Shown: positions 1-5,914 of the stretch, piece by piece | Layout of the letters: each line of letters begins with the position of its first letter | How positions within the stretch are numbered: position 1 is the first letter of the stretch | Virus record (IMG/VR): IMGVR_UViG_3300042923_000660 | Location: 1-44,410 of that record | DNA from: a virus | Length of the DNA: 44,410 bases | Reading direction: 5' to 3' (one strand) | The notes under the pieces: model-generated | What the model was told of the DNA's origin: nothing | Database searches by the model: none | Seen by the model: only the letters and a program-made list of their open reading frames with translations | Position numbers and translations under genes: made by a program

Positions 1-1
1 G

Positions 2-181
2 ACTAATCGACTTGATGCACGAATTGAGGCCGAGGAATACTGCAAGCAAAATGGATTCAGGTTTGATGGTGTACATAAAGTTCAGGGAACCGGTAAAGAG
101 GGTGCAACGCTCACTAAGTTTGCAGCTTATCGTAAACAAAATCCAAACAGGCATCACCCACATTATTCGAAAGCGTTGTAA
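2..181 (+). CDS. C-terminal end of an unrecognised protein (partial)
   Basis: An open frame runs from the left edge to a TAA stop at 179-181 and gives 59 residues, so the start lies outside the window. The visible part has a charged helix (RIEAEEYCKQNGFRF) followed by a basic tail rich in His and Asn, ending HHPHYSKAL. It reads in the same direction as the early genes that follow, 44 bases before the next start. I recognise no family. A different frame over the same bases also lacks stops but has no ribosome binding site. Confidence 0.55.
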   Translation, partial: TNRLDARIEAEEYCKQNGFRFDGVHKVQGTGKEGATLTKFAAYRKQNPNRHHPHYSKAL

Positions 182-225
182 TTCGATAAAAGTCTAATTT
201 GATTGGGAGTTAGGAGGAGTTAAGC

Positions 226-465
226 GTGCCAAAGCAAATAGTAGTAACGGCAATGGGCAACAGAATTCAATATGCGACAACGAATGGAAAAGGTGTTATT
301 ACAGGAAAGCGTGAAGATATAACAGACGAGTGCATTAAGGCAGTATTTCAGCATTTACAAGCCGAGCATAACCGCAAGGACAGAGGAGAAAAGTCTTTTG
401 GATACGGCTTTGATGGTCTAGGAGAAATCCATTTTCATCCACCAAAAACACAAATGCCAATTTAA
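226..465 (+). CDS. Small early protein, unknown function
   Basis: The 79-residue product starts at GTG, with a strong site (TAGGAGGAG) eight bases upstream. The N-terminal half looks beta-rich (KQIVVTAMGNRIQYATTNGK), a helix around ECIKAVFQHL follows, and the end is GEIHFHPPKTQMPI. There is no membrane segment or signal peptide. Its TAA stop is in the same frame as the next small gene, so the two could be read as one open frame interrupted by a stop. The well-placed internal binding site argues for two genes. Family not recognised. Confidence 0.7.
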   Translation: MPKQIVVTAMGNRIQYATTNGKGVITGKREDITDECIKAVFQHLQAEHNRKDRGEKSFGYGFDGLGEIHFHPPKTQMPI

Positions 466-486
466 TCAAGAATTGAGGCGATATTT

Positions 487-687
487 ATTCCAAATTACTT
501 ACATGAGATAGATGAATTGAAGGAGGATCTTTACCAAAAAGTGTACTCATTCATGGTTGGCAACCGGATTAACTGCAAGGAAACAATTTATCAATGTGAT
601 TGGGTTATCGAAAATGCGTATGAGTTCATCGACGATCTATTTAATATTATCAAGCCGAAATTACCACTCACAGAATACGACGATTAA
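487..687 (+). CDS. Small acidic helical protein, probable ATT start
   Basis: This frame is open from the TAA of the previous gene (463-465) to TAA at 685-687 but has no ATG, GTG or TTG near its beginning. The best-spaced initiator is ATT at 487, eight bases after GAGG within TTGAGGCGAT (473-482). It would give 66 residues starting MPNYLHEIDELKED. Alternatives are TTG at 517, which has no site, and GTG at 541, which sits 14 bases after an AAGGAGG that also encodes part of the protein. The composition (LHEIDELKEDLYQKVYSF, WVIENAYEFIDDLFNII) looks truly coding. Function unknown. It is one of four genes here with an AUH-type start. Confidence 0.5.
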   Translation: MPNYLHEIDELKEDLYQKVYSFMVGNRINCKETIYQCDWVIENAYEFIDDLFNIIKPKLPLTEYDD

Positions 688-724
688 TCTATGTCAAAGA
701 GATGATTCATAAGGAGATGATTTA

Positions 725-982
725 ATGGTAGAGGTTGGACAGATAACATATGAGCATTTTCGTCTTCCAAAAGATGAGACAATTTATTACCGACTTGGAG
801 TAGTGATTAAGAAATTTGACAATGTGTTTTTCTTTAAACTGAAAAGAGGAACAATTATCAGTTGCTTTCTCGGTGAGTTAAAGGACGAAGTTGGAGAAGG
901 CGAAATAGGTACTATGATCCTACGTAATAATGGTGAGCCGGTGTATGCCAAGAAGAATATTTTTGGAAGATATAAAATCTGA
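725..982 (+). CDS. Small early protein, unknown function
   Basis: The 85-residue product starts at ATG after AAGGAGATGATTTA. It is mixed basic and acidic, with short beta-like stretches (YYRLGVVIKKF, VFFFKLKRGTIISCFLG) and a turn-rich middle (GEVGEGEIG-like run), and ends FGRYKI. It lacks a membrane helix or signal. A GC-rich, hairpin-forming stretch begins about 18 bases after its stop. Family not recognised. Confidence 0.65.
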   Translation: MVEVGQITYEHFRLPKDETIYYRLGVVIKKFDNVFFFKLKRGTIISCFLGELKDEVGEGEIGTMILRNNGEPVYAKKNIFGRYKI

Positions 983-999
983 TTCAAGATAGAAAATGA

Positions 1000-1160
1000 A
1001 GGGAGCTGAGTTGCGAGCTCAACTCCCGGAATACACACCCAAAGAATGCCCCAGTTCCGCTAAATCTCTGCGAGAGACCCTTCCCCGAGGCACGAGTGCA
1101 TTTTAATACTACATTTGATGGAAACATATTTCCATAGGAACATTTGTCAACAAATGTAAA
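1000..1160 (+). ncRNA. Candidate structured RNA or leader between two early genes
   Basis: Between the stop at 982 and the next start at 1197 there is no convincing gene, but there are several inverted repeats. GAGTTG/CAACTC lies at 1008-1013 and 1020-1025, inside GGGAG/CTCCC. TCTC/GAGA occurs around 1065-1075, CC..GG around 1079-1090 and GCAC/GTGC around 1090-1099. ATGGAAA/TTTCCAT (about 1118-1135) and ACATTTG/CAAATGT (about 1139-1156) are perfect. Bases 1000-1100 are clearly richer in G and C than the neighbouring genes. No T-run follows, so this is not a plain terminator. It could be a cis-regulatory leader for the small membrane gene at 1197 or a stand-alone RNA. I recognise no named RNA family. 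Confidence 0.4.
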
Positions 1161-1196
1161 AGTGTGCTAGTACCACAGGGAAGGGAGATGATTGAA

Positions 1197-1346
1197 ATGA
1201 AAATCCTTAAACCGATACTTGTTTTATCGGCAGCAATCTTACTAATTTTCGTTGGGATTTTTGATATAACTTTTATAAATCAAATTTTCAATAAATTTAT
1301 AATCGTTTTTAGGTTTTATTCAAACAAGCCAAAGAAAAGACGTTAG
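1197..1346 (+). CDS. Small single-span membrane protein
   Basis: The preferred start is ATG at 1197, nine bases after AAGGGAG; an ATG at 1188 abuts that site and is less likely. The 49-residue product has one strongly hydrophobic segment near residues 5-25 (LKPILVLSAAILLIFVGIF), a second hydrophobic run, and a basic end (NKPKKRR). This predicts a small inner-membrane protein with a cytoplasmic basic tail. It follows the structured stretch at 1000-1160. Function unknown. Confidence 0.55.
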   Translation: MKILKPILVLSAAILLIFVGIFDITFINQIFNKFIIVFRFYSNKPKKRR

Positions 1347-1403
1347 TTGGTTTTTGTATGAAAGATATATTTTATTCTAAATTAAAAGGGAGATAAGAAG
1401 CCT

Positions 1404-1802
1404 ATGGAGAAAGAATTTCTGGAATTACCTTCAGATTTAATTGAACGCAGACAGGTTCTTGAGAAAGCACTTGCGTCAGTTGTTACGGAGGTTTGCTTTA
1501 CTGGACTTCGTGAAGAACTTATTAAACTATTTGAGGAATACAAGGTTGAACCTAAACCCGATCACGTTGAGTGGTCGTTTAGTGGAGAGTATGATGACGA
1601 AGGTGGAACTACCTATTATCCGACCGGAGTCCAAATTAATGCCAACGGAGATGAGATCGAATGTAAGGAACTAACTATTAACAAGAAGTCAAAATGGTCA
1701 GATACCTATTATGATAATGAACTCGGAGAAGAGATTCTAGAAATCATCTGCGACTACAGGGAAGACCTTTACGAACATGGAATTGAAGAAATTACATTGT
1801 AG
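1404..1802 (+). CDS. Acidic early protein, unknown function
   Basis: The 132-residue product starts at ATG after AAGGGAGATAAGAAGCCT. It is strongly acidic. A predicted helical N-terminal half (LIERRQVLEKALASVVTEV) precedes a Gly/Asp/Tyr-rich central stretch (FSGEYDDEGGTTYYPTGV) and an acidic helical end. Its TAG stop overlaps the ribosome binding site of the next gene, so the two are probably translationally coupled. I do not recognise the family with confidence. Confidence 0.7.
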   Translation: MEKEFLELPSDLIERRQVLEKALASVVTEVCFTGLREELIKLFEEYKVEPKPDHVEWSFSGEYDDEGGTTYYPTGVQINANGDEIECKELTINKKSKWSDTYYDNELGEEILEIICDYREDLYEHGIEEITL

Positions 1803-1813
1803 GAGTGATTTCC

Positions 1814-2197
1814 ATCTCACATCCAGATATTCATGCCAAAACATCTGTTAAAACTTTTGGTGGGTCGATTGAAGACTATCTTCCGATTCACCATTGGTTT
1901 GACAATTCCAAATCTCACATGGCAGACATGAGACATAGAGCACTCAAACATCACGCAGCAGGGATCTTCGAATGCGAGGAAGTGTTTGGAAAATCAATTG
2001 TTAATTCCGAAGGCAAGACTGTTTACACACGCTACATAGGAGAACAGCACGTAATCGAGGATCTTGGATTCATACCGACACTTGAAGATTGGTTCGAAAA
2101 TATCGAATTCCAACAATGGATGATGAATGCTGATAAGAGAGTGAAAAAGTTAGTTAAAGGAAACAGACTACCGAAAAGTTTAGAAATTACGATCTAA
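1814..2197 (+). CDS. Conserved early protein resembling DUF6915, probable ATC start
   Basis: A 127-residue protein reads SHPDIHAKTSVKTFGG then DYLPIHHWFDNSK, and later HRALKHHAAGIFECEEVFG. From memory this matches the DUF6915 family of unknown function, whose members begin M[AS]HP..HA. On that basis translation should begin just before SHP, at ATC 1814, which sits eight bases after AGGAG (1801-1805). The only conventional start, GTG at 1805, lies inside that binding site and would add three residues. The gene overlaps the regulatory end of its upstream neighbour. No biochemical role is known to me. Confidence 0.65.
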   Translation: MSHPDIHAKTSVKTFGGSIEDYLPIHHWFDNSKSHMADMRHRALKHHAAGIFECEEVFGKSIVNSEGKTVYTRYIGEQHVIEDLGFIPTLEDWFENIEFQQWMMNADKRVKKLVKGNRLPKSLEITI

Positions 2198-2228
2198 TTT
2201 TAGTTTCATGAGGGAAGGAGGAGTAGAT

Positions 2229-2477
2229 TTGAAACAAGTTTTAGAGGATAGCGAAGTATATTTTGAATCAATCGACGAAAACGAGTGTAAATTAGAAATT
2301 GAATACAATTATTCCACTTTGGAAGAAGTTAAAAGTAACGGCGGCGATCCTATATATCTCATTATAACTGAGAGTTTTGGCAATAATGACAGAGCCGGTG
2401 CTTCACTGTCGATAGAACAAGCGGAAGCGGTAATAGAAACATTAAGATTTATGATCGATAAAATTAAGTCTGAATAA
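2229..2477 (+). CDS. Small acidic early protein, unknown function
   Basis: The start is TTG at 2229, about six bases after AAGGAGGAG; an ATG at 2208 precedes that site and is rejected. The 82-residue product is acidic: MKQVLEDSEVYFESIDENE, a beta-like stretch with DPIYLIITESFG, and a C-terminal helix (IEQAEAVIETLRFMIDKIK). No membrane segment is seen. Function unknown. Confidence 0.65.
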   Translation: MKQVLEDSEVYFESIDENECKLEIEYNYSTLEEVKSNGGDPIYLIITESFGNNDRAGASLSIEQAEAVIETLRFMIDKIKSE

Positions 2478-2509
2478 ATTTGAGATTTGATCGAAAGAGG
2501 TGAATGTTT

Positions 2510-2671
2510 ATGAATGCTTTTGAAATAATGGTGGATGATGACTGTGTTGATATCATAGATTGGATTGGGACACATTTTGAAAATGGAAATTGGCACAAAA
2601 ATTTCGAAGTCACAGTATCATTAAGGGAATTTACATACAATGAAGACGGAGAAAAGGAATACGTTGATTGA
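2510..2671 (+). CDS. 53-residue acidic protein
   Basis: A short frame with ATG at 2510 preceded by AAAGAGGTGA, ending TGA 2669-2671. The product is MNAFEIMVDDDCVDIIDWIG... and ends NEDGEKEYVD. It is acidic and soluble, with Trp/His in the middle (NGNWHKNFEVTVSLREF). It sits between two well-supported small genes on the same strand with normal spacing. Function unknown. Confidence 0.55.
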   Translation: MNAFEIMVDDDCVDIIDWIGTHFENGNWHKNFEVTVSLREFTYNEDGEKEYVD

Positions 2672-2710
2672 GTAACAACGAATTGCACATTTCCTGCAGA
2701 GGATGATTAA

Positions 2711-2935
2711 ATGAAAAAGATAAAATACATTAGAATGAATATTGAGAATGCCTACAGCATGTTCGATAAAGTTGATCATCCAAAAATACAAGACGGAAAA
2801 TTGTTCACAAAGGAAGAGTTTAATCAATTCAAAGAGACCATTTCCGATTGCGGGCTGTTAATTGATGATGTTGCAGAAGACGACTATCAAGTTGTGTATG
2901 AGGATGGAACGATTATAAATAAGAAATGGCGATGA
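2711..2935 (+). CDS. Small early protein, unknown function
   Basis: The 74-residue product starts at ATG after GCAGAGGATGATTAA. It is mixed charge, with a predicted helix (LFTKEEFNQFKETISD) and an acidic C-terminal half ending in GTIINKKWR. No signal or membrane helix is visible. It is part of the rightward chain of small genes. Confidence 0.6.
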   Translation: MKKIKYIRMNIENAYSMFDKVDHPKIQDGKLFTKEEFNQFKETISDCGLLIDDVAEDDYQVVYEDGTIINKKWR

Positions 2936-2972
2936 AACAGTTCTTATATCAGGAAAGGTGGAGAGAAACATT

Positions 2973-3167
2973 TTGACCTTATTAGTTTTGTCACTAGTGT
3001 CTAACGTATTGTTTAGTGCTGTTATCTTGAGATATAGAAAAGACAATAAGATTCTTAAAATAAATTATTATTTAGACAAAGCAATATTCAGTACCGCTAT
3101 TAATGGAATGCAGATTGGGAATTCTCTAAAAAGTATCCGTTCAAGAGTTTCGAATTCAAAATTATAA
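2973..3167 (+). CDS. Small membrane-anchored protein
   Basis: The product is about 64 residues with one N-terminal hydrophobic segment (TLLVLSLVSNVLFSAVILRY) and a basic soluble tail rich in Lys, Asn and Ser. The start is uncertain. TTG at 2973 lies ten bases after AAGGTGGAG, while ATT at 2970 in the same frame is slightly better spaced, and GTG at 2958 falls inside the binding site. The topology suggests a type of small inner-membrane protein. Function unknown. Confidence 0.5.
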   Translation: MTLLVLSLVSNVLFSAVILRYRKDNKILKINYYLDKAIFSTAINGMQIGNSLKSIRSRVSNSKL

Positions 3168-3193
3168 AATCAAAATATGAGGAGAGATTGAAA

Positions 3194-3379
3194 ATGAAAG
3201 TAAAAATTTATACTAATAGATTGAAAGAAGCAATTATCACAGAGGTAAATCAGAAATCAACACAGGAAATTGTTGCGTATCTTACAGGAAACAGAGATGG
3301 GTGGTATGCAACGAACAAGGTTATCATCAGAGTAAATGATATTATCCATGTTGAAAATATCGAACCCGAAGAAAATTAA
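3194..3379 (+). CDS. Small basic protein, unknown function
   Basis: The 61-residue product starts at ATG 3194. Its leader contains AAAATATGAGGAGA, a 14-base motif shared with the next three genes. The product has alternating beta-like and polar stretches (VKIYTNRLKEAIITEV, YATNKVIIRVNDIIHV) and an acidic end. It has no membrane helix. Function unknown. Confidence 0.6.
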   Translation: MKVKIYTNRLKEAIITEVNQKSTQEIVAYLTGNRDGWYATNKVIIRVNDIIHVENIEPEEN

Positions 3380-3398
3380 AATATGAGGAGAATGTAAA

Positions 3399-3659
3399 AT
3401 GAGTAACTTCGCTCAGGCACTAACTCTAATTGGCATTAAGGTAAAGAATAATGATGGTTCCAATAGGGATCTCGGTGGAATTCTAAATGACTTATCCGCT
3501 ACATGGGAAAAACTCACCACAGAACAGAAGGACACTTTGAGTCAAGTTTTCGCCGGTGAGCAGCCAATTGTATACAATATCAATAATATCAAAGGCGGAG
3601 ATCCCGATTCGTTTATTAAACAGATGAAATTGAGATCGCAATTCGGTAAAAACAATTAA
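3399..3659 (+). CDS. Miniature tape-measure-like protein
   Basis: The 86-residue product combines two pieces that in TP901-type tape measure proteins are far apart. Residues about 6-52 (LIGIKVKNNDGSNRDLGG, then ILNDLSATWEKLTTEQK, then AGEQ) resemble the core segment that in this phage's own tape measure gene reads LSLKKDDNTFKSTFDIFNDL...AGKRQ. The last 26 residues (YNINNI..PDSFIKQMKLRSQF) match the extreme C-terminus of that protein (YNIDKV..PDDFVKEMRLRSKF). The start is ATG after AAAATATGAGGAGA. Its location among early genes on the opposite strand from the tail genes is odd for a structural gene. I infer an internally deleted tape measure relic or a deliberate decoy; the function is unproven. 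Confidence 0.65.
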   Translation: MSNFAQALTLIGIKVKNNDGSNRDLGGILNDLSATWEKLTTEQKDTLSQVFAGEQPIVYNINNIKGGDPDSFIKQMKLRSQFGKNN

Positions 3660-3689
3660 ACGAAAATCAAAATACAAGGAGATGTACAA

Positions 3690-4217
3690 ATGAAATTCGC
3701 ACAAAGAAGCGTAATCGATCTAACGGTATATGATGAGAGCGGAAGTCTTGTTGTGACTCTAAATAGTCTGAAAGAAAGTTCAATCATCCTTAATTCACCC
3801 ACCCCTGCTGTTTATGTCAAAGACGCACTCTTAGATACATACTTACTAAAATTCATAGGCAGGGAAGAGAGAAGTCAATTAACTGAATTTGAAAAAGACC
3901 TCGGAACTCGGAGCTACCAAACTACAATTGTTTTTGGAAAACCTATTAAGAAAAAATGCAAGTTGATTGGCAAAGGAACATTTAGAGATAGCTATACATC
4001 GAGAGATATCGAATTCCTCTTTGAAATTCCAAATGTAGAACTGGCTTACGGGTATGACTTTGAGAACAATAATGAGAGGGCATCTGAATATGATCTTAAT
4101 TTTTTAATTCTTCCATTTAATGAAGAAGGAGATACGGTTAAACTCCGTATTAATGAGCCTTCGAGCACAGATATGCTTATTGACACACTCGATAAGACAT
4201 ATATGCGCAAATGCTAA
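3690..4217 (+). CDS. 175-residue protein, unknown, perhaps structural in origin
   Basis: It starts at ATG, with the shared leader AAAATACAAGGAGA. The product is beta-rich throughout (VIDLTVYDESGSLVVTLNSL, YQTTIVFGKPIKKKCKL, DIEFLFEIPNVEL), with an acidic middle and no membrane helix. It directly follows the mini tape measure gene and shares its leader, so the two may form a unit. The opening phrase (DLTVYDESG.LV..L) reminds me of small tail or capsid proteins, but I cannot name a family, and this is a weak inference. Confidence 0.65.
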   Translation: MKFAQRSVIDLTVYDESGSLVVTLNSLKESSIILNSPTPAVYVKDALLDTYLLKFIGREERSQLTEFEKDLGTRSYQTTIVFGKPIKKKCKLIGKGTFRDSYTSRDIEFLFEIPNVELAYGYDFENNNERASEYDLNFLILPFNEEGDTVKLRINEPSSTDMLIDTLDKTYMRKC

Positions 4218-4279
4218 ACGAGAACCTTACGATCAAACCATAATTTGATTACAAATGAAAATACGAGGAGAACGTAAAA

Positions 4280-4576
4280 ATGACAGTTAAAATTTATGAT
4301 TCTGTACTTGAGCAAATTCAAAATGAAATCGACAACTCAAAATTCCCCAAAATAGAAAACGAAGAATCTCGCCATTATTATTTTGAAGGATTGAAAGTCG
4401 CCAAACAGATCGTCGAGAGCATCCAAGACAATGATTATAGCGATTACGCTTACGAAAAATTTGAGGAGATCGTTGAATCGTACTTAGATTTAGAAGTAAA
4501 TCAAAGTTTAAGTCTATATCCAGAAGATATTTTGGAGGTAACTAAATCGCTGGTAGACGAAATGTATGAGGATTAA
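4280..4576 (+). CDS. Acidic helical early protein, unknown
   Basis: The 98-residue product starts at ATG, with the shared leader AAAATACGAGGAGA. It is predicted all-helical and very acidic (SVLEQIQNEIDNSKF, YYFEGLKVAKQIVES, YAYEKFEEIVESYLDLE). It is the last small gene before the ribonucleotide reductase pair, 47 bases upstream of the nrdB start. Function unknown. Confidence 0.65.
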   Translation: MTVKIYDSVLEQIQNEIDNSKFPKIENEESRHYYFEGLKVAKQIVESIQDNDYSDYAYEKFEEIVESYLDLEVNQSLSLYPEDILEVTKSLVDEMYED

Positions 4577-4623
4577 ATCACAATCAAAGGAATCCTGAAC
4601 GCTAACAAGGAATGGAGAGAAAT

Positions 4624-5889
4624 ATGGGATTACCAAAACTGATTACTAAACGCAATGGAACAAATGCTGAGTTTAATAAAGAGAAGATTACAAACGCAAT
4701 TAGGAAGGCGGGTATCCAGACAGGAGAGTTTGATGTCGTCGAAGCGGAAAGACTGACTCTTGATGTATTGAGGTTAATGGAGAGCAGCAATTATGATGAA
4801 ATAACTGTTGAAAACGTACAGGATATAGTGGAGATAGCCTTGTTAAAATCAGAACACACTTCTACAGCAAAAGCGTACATTATCTACCGAGAAAAACGAA
4901 ATCAAGCAAGAAAACCTGATATTTTCAAACATCGATTAAATTTAAAGCCATACGAGTACCCCGAACTCACCAGCTATAAAGAAGCAATTCAGCACTCCTA
5001 TTGGTTACATACTGAATATAACTACACATCAGACATTCAAGATTTTAAGGTTAATGTATCAGATGCAGAAAGAAATGTAATAAAAAATGCAATGCTTGCA
5101 ATTGCTCAAGTAGAGGTGGCGGTAAAATCCTTTTGGGGCGATTTATACCGTCGCCTTCCAAAGCCAGAGGTCGGTTCTGTCGGATATACGTTCGCAGAAA
5201 GTGAAGTGAGACACCACGATGCTTATTCTCATTTGCTAGAAGTCTTAGGGTTAAACGACGAATTCAAAAAGATTGAGAAGATTCCCGAACTATTCCAACG
5301 TGTTGACTATTTAACTAGAGGCGTGGCATTAGCACGTACTGAAGACAACAGGGACTACACATTGTCTATTCTACTGTTTTCGCTATTTATCGAGCATGTA
5401 TCATTGTTTTCGCAATTTCTAGTTATCATGTCTTTCAATAAATATAAGAATATCTTTAAGGGAATGTCAAATGTTATCGAGGCAACTTCTAAAGAGGAGC
5501 AGATACACGGTCTATTTGGGATCGAACTCATCAATATTATTCGCAATGAGCATCCTGAATGGTTTGATGATCGCGTAGAGCAAATGGTGATTCTGGCATG
5601 TAAGGAATCTTATGAATCAGAGCAAATCGTCATTGATTGGATTTATGAGTCTGGCGACTTAGACTTTTTGCCGAAAGCAACCGTCAAGGAATTTGTCAAG
5701 GATAGGTTAAACAACTCACTAGAGAGTATCGGCTATAAGCGCATCTTTGAAACTAACGATCAACTTCTAAGAGATACCGACTGGTTCAACACAGAGATTA
5801 TCAGTACAAAACATGTAGATTTCTTTGTTAAACGCTCAATTAATTATAGTAAACGCACACAGAGTTTTACGGGAGACGACTTATTTTAA
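4624..5889 (+). CDS. nrdB: Ribonucleotide reductase small subunit with N-terminal ATP-cone
   Basis: The 421-residue radical-generating subunit of class I ribonucleotide reductase. Residues 5-92 form an ATP-cone (LITKRNG, FNKEKI, STAKAYIIYREKR), the allosteric activity switch that usually sits on NrdA. The ferritin-like R2 domain follows. Its likely metal ligands are E164, E194 and H197 (ESEVRHHDAY), E257, and E292 and H295 (EEQIH). Y201 is seven residues after E194, the spacing of the radical tyrosine. ATG 4624 is chosen because GGAG lies six bases upstream; an in-frame ATG at 4612 precedes that site. The order nrdB then nrdA is the reverse of common operons. ATP-cones on NrdB are known in some Bacteroidetes and in the NrdAi/NrdBi subgroup; which metal it uses cannot be read from sequence. 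Confidence 0.93.
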   Translation: MGLPKLITKRNGTNAEFNKEKITNAIRKAGIQTGEFDVVEAERLTLDVLRLMESSNYDEITVENVQDIVEIALLKSEHTSTAKAYIIYREKRNQARKPDIFKHRLNLKPYEYPELTSYKEAIQHSYWLHTEYNYTSDIQDFKVNVSDAERNVIKNAMLAIAQVEVAVKSFWGDLYRRLPKPEVGSVGYTFAESEVRHHDAYSHLLEVLGLNDEFKKIEKIPELFQRVDYLTRGVALARTEDNRDYTLSILLFSLFIEHVSLFSQFLVIMSFNKYKNIFKGMSNVIEATSKEEQIHGLFGIELINIIRNEHPEWFDDRVEQMVILACKESYESEQIVIDWIYESGDLDFLPKATVKEFVKDRLNNSLESIGYKRIFETNDQLLRDTDWFNTEIISTKHVDFFVKRSINYSKRTQSFTGDDLF

Positions 5890-5914
5890 TAGATATCTGG
5901 AGGCTATTCGCTAT

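Noticed and set aside
12-197. Alternative 61-codon frame at the left edge
   Set aside because: It has no ribosome binding site and overlaps a better frame that enters from outside the window and ends at 181.
1027-1100. Possible tRNA in the GC-rich stretch
   Set aside because: No T-loop consensus (GTTCRANTC), no seven-base acceptor stem and no CCA end on either strand.
3399-3659. Reading the mini tape measure gene as a simple duplicate of the resident gene
   Set aside because: The two shared segments differ at many positions from 38215-43914, so it is not a recent copy of that gene.
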